This document shows positions 63,028-64,000 of a DNA stretch of 64,000 bases, piece by piece. How positions within the stretch are numbered: the first letter of the stretch is position 1; each line of letters starts with the position of its first letter. The stretch is taken from positions 1-64,000 of the forward strand of contig NZ_CDRZ01000250.1 in assembly GCF_000946815.1 (NCBI RefSeq). Direction: 5' to 3'. Source of the stretch: Syntrophaceticus schinkii (lineage in GTDB: Bacteria; Bacillota; DSM-12270; Thermacetogeniales; Thermacetogeniaceae). The notes beneath the pieces were generated by a model, which was not told the DNA's origin, did not search any database, and saw only the letters and a program-made list of their open reading frames with translations. A program made the position numbers and the translations under genes.

Positions 63028-64000
63028 GTGGCTACTGAAAAAGTCACCAAAAGAGTAGCATTACTTGTTGCTTCTGTCAGTTCTTTTATCACACCTTTTC
63101 TCGGGTCATCGATGAATATTGCCCTGCCTGCAATAGGTAGGGAGTTCAGCATGGATGTGGTTTACCTGAGCTGGTTGGTGACCTCCTATCTCCTGGCCAC
63201 TGCAGTTTTTCTGGTTCCCTTCGGGAGAATCGCCGATATCTATGGAAGAAAAAGAATTTTTCTCTTCGGTACGATCACATTTACAGTGGGGTCACTGCTG
63301 GCTGTCTTTGCCCCCAATGCTCACCTGTTGTTAGTGATGAGGGTGCTGCAGGGGTTAGGCAGTGCGATGGTGTTCGGGACCGGAGTGGCCATCCTGATTT
63401 CTGTATATCCGTTAAATGAGCGGGGGAAGGCTTTAGGGATCAATGTGGCTTCGGTTTATCTGGGGCTTTCTCTGGGCCCAACTTTGGGGGGGCTTTTTAC
63501 CCATTACATGGGATGGAGAAGTATTTTTATGGTGACGGCAGCGCTGGGAGTTCTCGTCATCATTCTCGTCCTCAGCAAGCTGAAAGGGGAATGGGTGGAG
63601 GCAGCAGGAGAAAAGTTTGACCTGGCGGGTTCACTCCTTTATGGGAGCATGATACTGGCACTGATGTATGGCTTTTCCAAGGTTCCCAGCATCTCCGGCT
63701 TCTTGCTGCTGGGGGCAGGAGTATTGGGATTGCTGTTTTTTATCTGGCGGGAGCTGCGGGTGGAAAGTCCGGTTTTAGAAATGCGGCTCTTTCGCAATAA
63801 CCTGGCTTTTACCTTTTCCAATCTGGCAGCACTGATCAATTACAGTGCAACTTTTGCTGTAGGCTTTATCTTGAGCCTTTATCTGCAGTATATTCAGGGG
63901 TACGGTGAGGTGCAGGCCGGACTGATCCTGGTTTTCCAGCCTTTGATGCAGTTTATCTTTTCTCCTATAGCTGGAAGGCTTTCGGACCGGTTTGAACCAC
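63028..64000 (+). CDS. MFS drug exporter, DHA2 (14-helix) family, cut by the window edge
   Basis: GTG at 63028 follows GGAGGAGAAATA. The first 324 residues are in the window. LGSSMNIALPAIGREF and VYLSWLVTSYLLATAV are the first two helices with the D/N-ALP motif of EmrB/QacA transporters. GRIADIYGRKRIFLFG is motif A. VLQGLGSAMVFGTG and SLGPTLGGLFTHYMGWRSIFM follow (motif C-like). It exports small molecules by proton antiport; the substrate is unknown. A TATAAT at 62973-62978 may be its promoter. Confidence 0.9.
   Translation, partial: MATEKVTKRVALLVASVSSFITPFLGSSMNIALPAIGREFSMDVVYLSWLVTSYLLATAVFLVPFGRIADIYGRKRIFLFGTITFTVGSLLAVFAPNAHLLLVMRVLQGLGSAMVFGTGVAILISVYPLNERGKALGINVASVYLGLSLGPTLGGLFTHYMGWRSIFMVTAALGVLVIILVLSKLKGEWVEAAGEKFDLAGSLLYGSMILALMYGFSKVPSISGFLLLGAGVLGLLFFIWRELRVESPVLEMRLFRNNLAFTFSNLAALINYSATFAVGFILSLYLQYIQGYGEVQAGLILVFQPLMQFIFSPIAGRLSDRFEP

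Overview
The window looks like a chromosome segment of an endospore-forming, low-to-mid GC Bacillota of the class Clostridia. Two aminoacyl-tRNA synthetase genes are preceded by T-box leaders. The run thrS, infC-rpmI-rplT, 23S rRNA methyltransferase, pheST, zapA, polX, U32 peptidase, mutS2 has the gene order of Clostridia. A ytxC-like sporulation gene sits directly before thrS, as in Bacillus. I cannot name the genus.

Layout. Positions 1-3.9 kb hold the end of an AAA ATPase probably belonging to a transposon, a Rossmann-fold gene stub, an L,D-transpeptidase, an ATP-dependent DNA ligase, tRNA-Val and an unrecognised conserved protein. Positions 3.9-22 kb form an accessory island. It has a broken Fic gene, remnants of an XRE antitoxin, a NYN protein, a serine recombinase and a zinc-ribbon protein, and a pst phosphate transporter operon cut inside pstC. 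Two ~165-bp direct repeats bracket the Fic/pst part. The island also holds a three-gene cassette (HTH regulator, Cys-rich protein, sortase-type adhesin), an orphan HicB, a type I restriction-modification operon with frameshifted hsdM and hsdS, and a sigma factor fused to the distal half of its anti-sigma factor.

Positions 22.3-39.7 kb are a cell-surface glycan locus: DUF1616 protein, CPBP protease, geranylgeranyl-reductase-like flavoprotein, DPM-type glycosyltransferase, ATP-grasp, PHP, PIG-L deacetylase, DUF354 glycosyltransferase, two FemAB-like transferases, a GNAT protein, three NodB-type deacetylases, a large polytopic protein and a flippase. The combination resembles archaeal surface-glycan clusters and is the best candidate here for an undescribed pathway. 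Positions 40-59 kb are housekeeping: translation, cell division, DNA repair. Positions 59-64 kb hold a class A penicillin-binding protein, a BusR-like GntR/RCK_C regulator, tRNA-Leu, a truncated radical-SAM gene and the start of an MFS exporter.

At least a dozen genes carry single-base frameshifts, mostly in short homopolymers (extra A/T in A/T runs, usually a missing base in C/G runs). Since pheS, which should be essential, carries three, much of this is more likely sequencing or assembly error than gene decay. Other losses (pstC, crcB, radical SAM, sigma/anti-sigma fusion) are real deletions by their shape. Intergenic spaces carry families of small palindromes with a GGGGACGG core and other short dispersed repeats.
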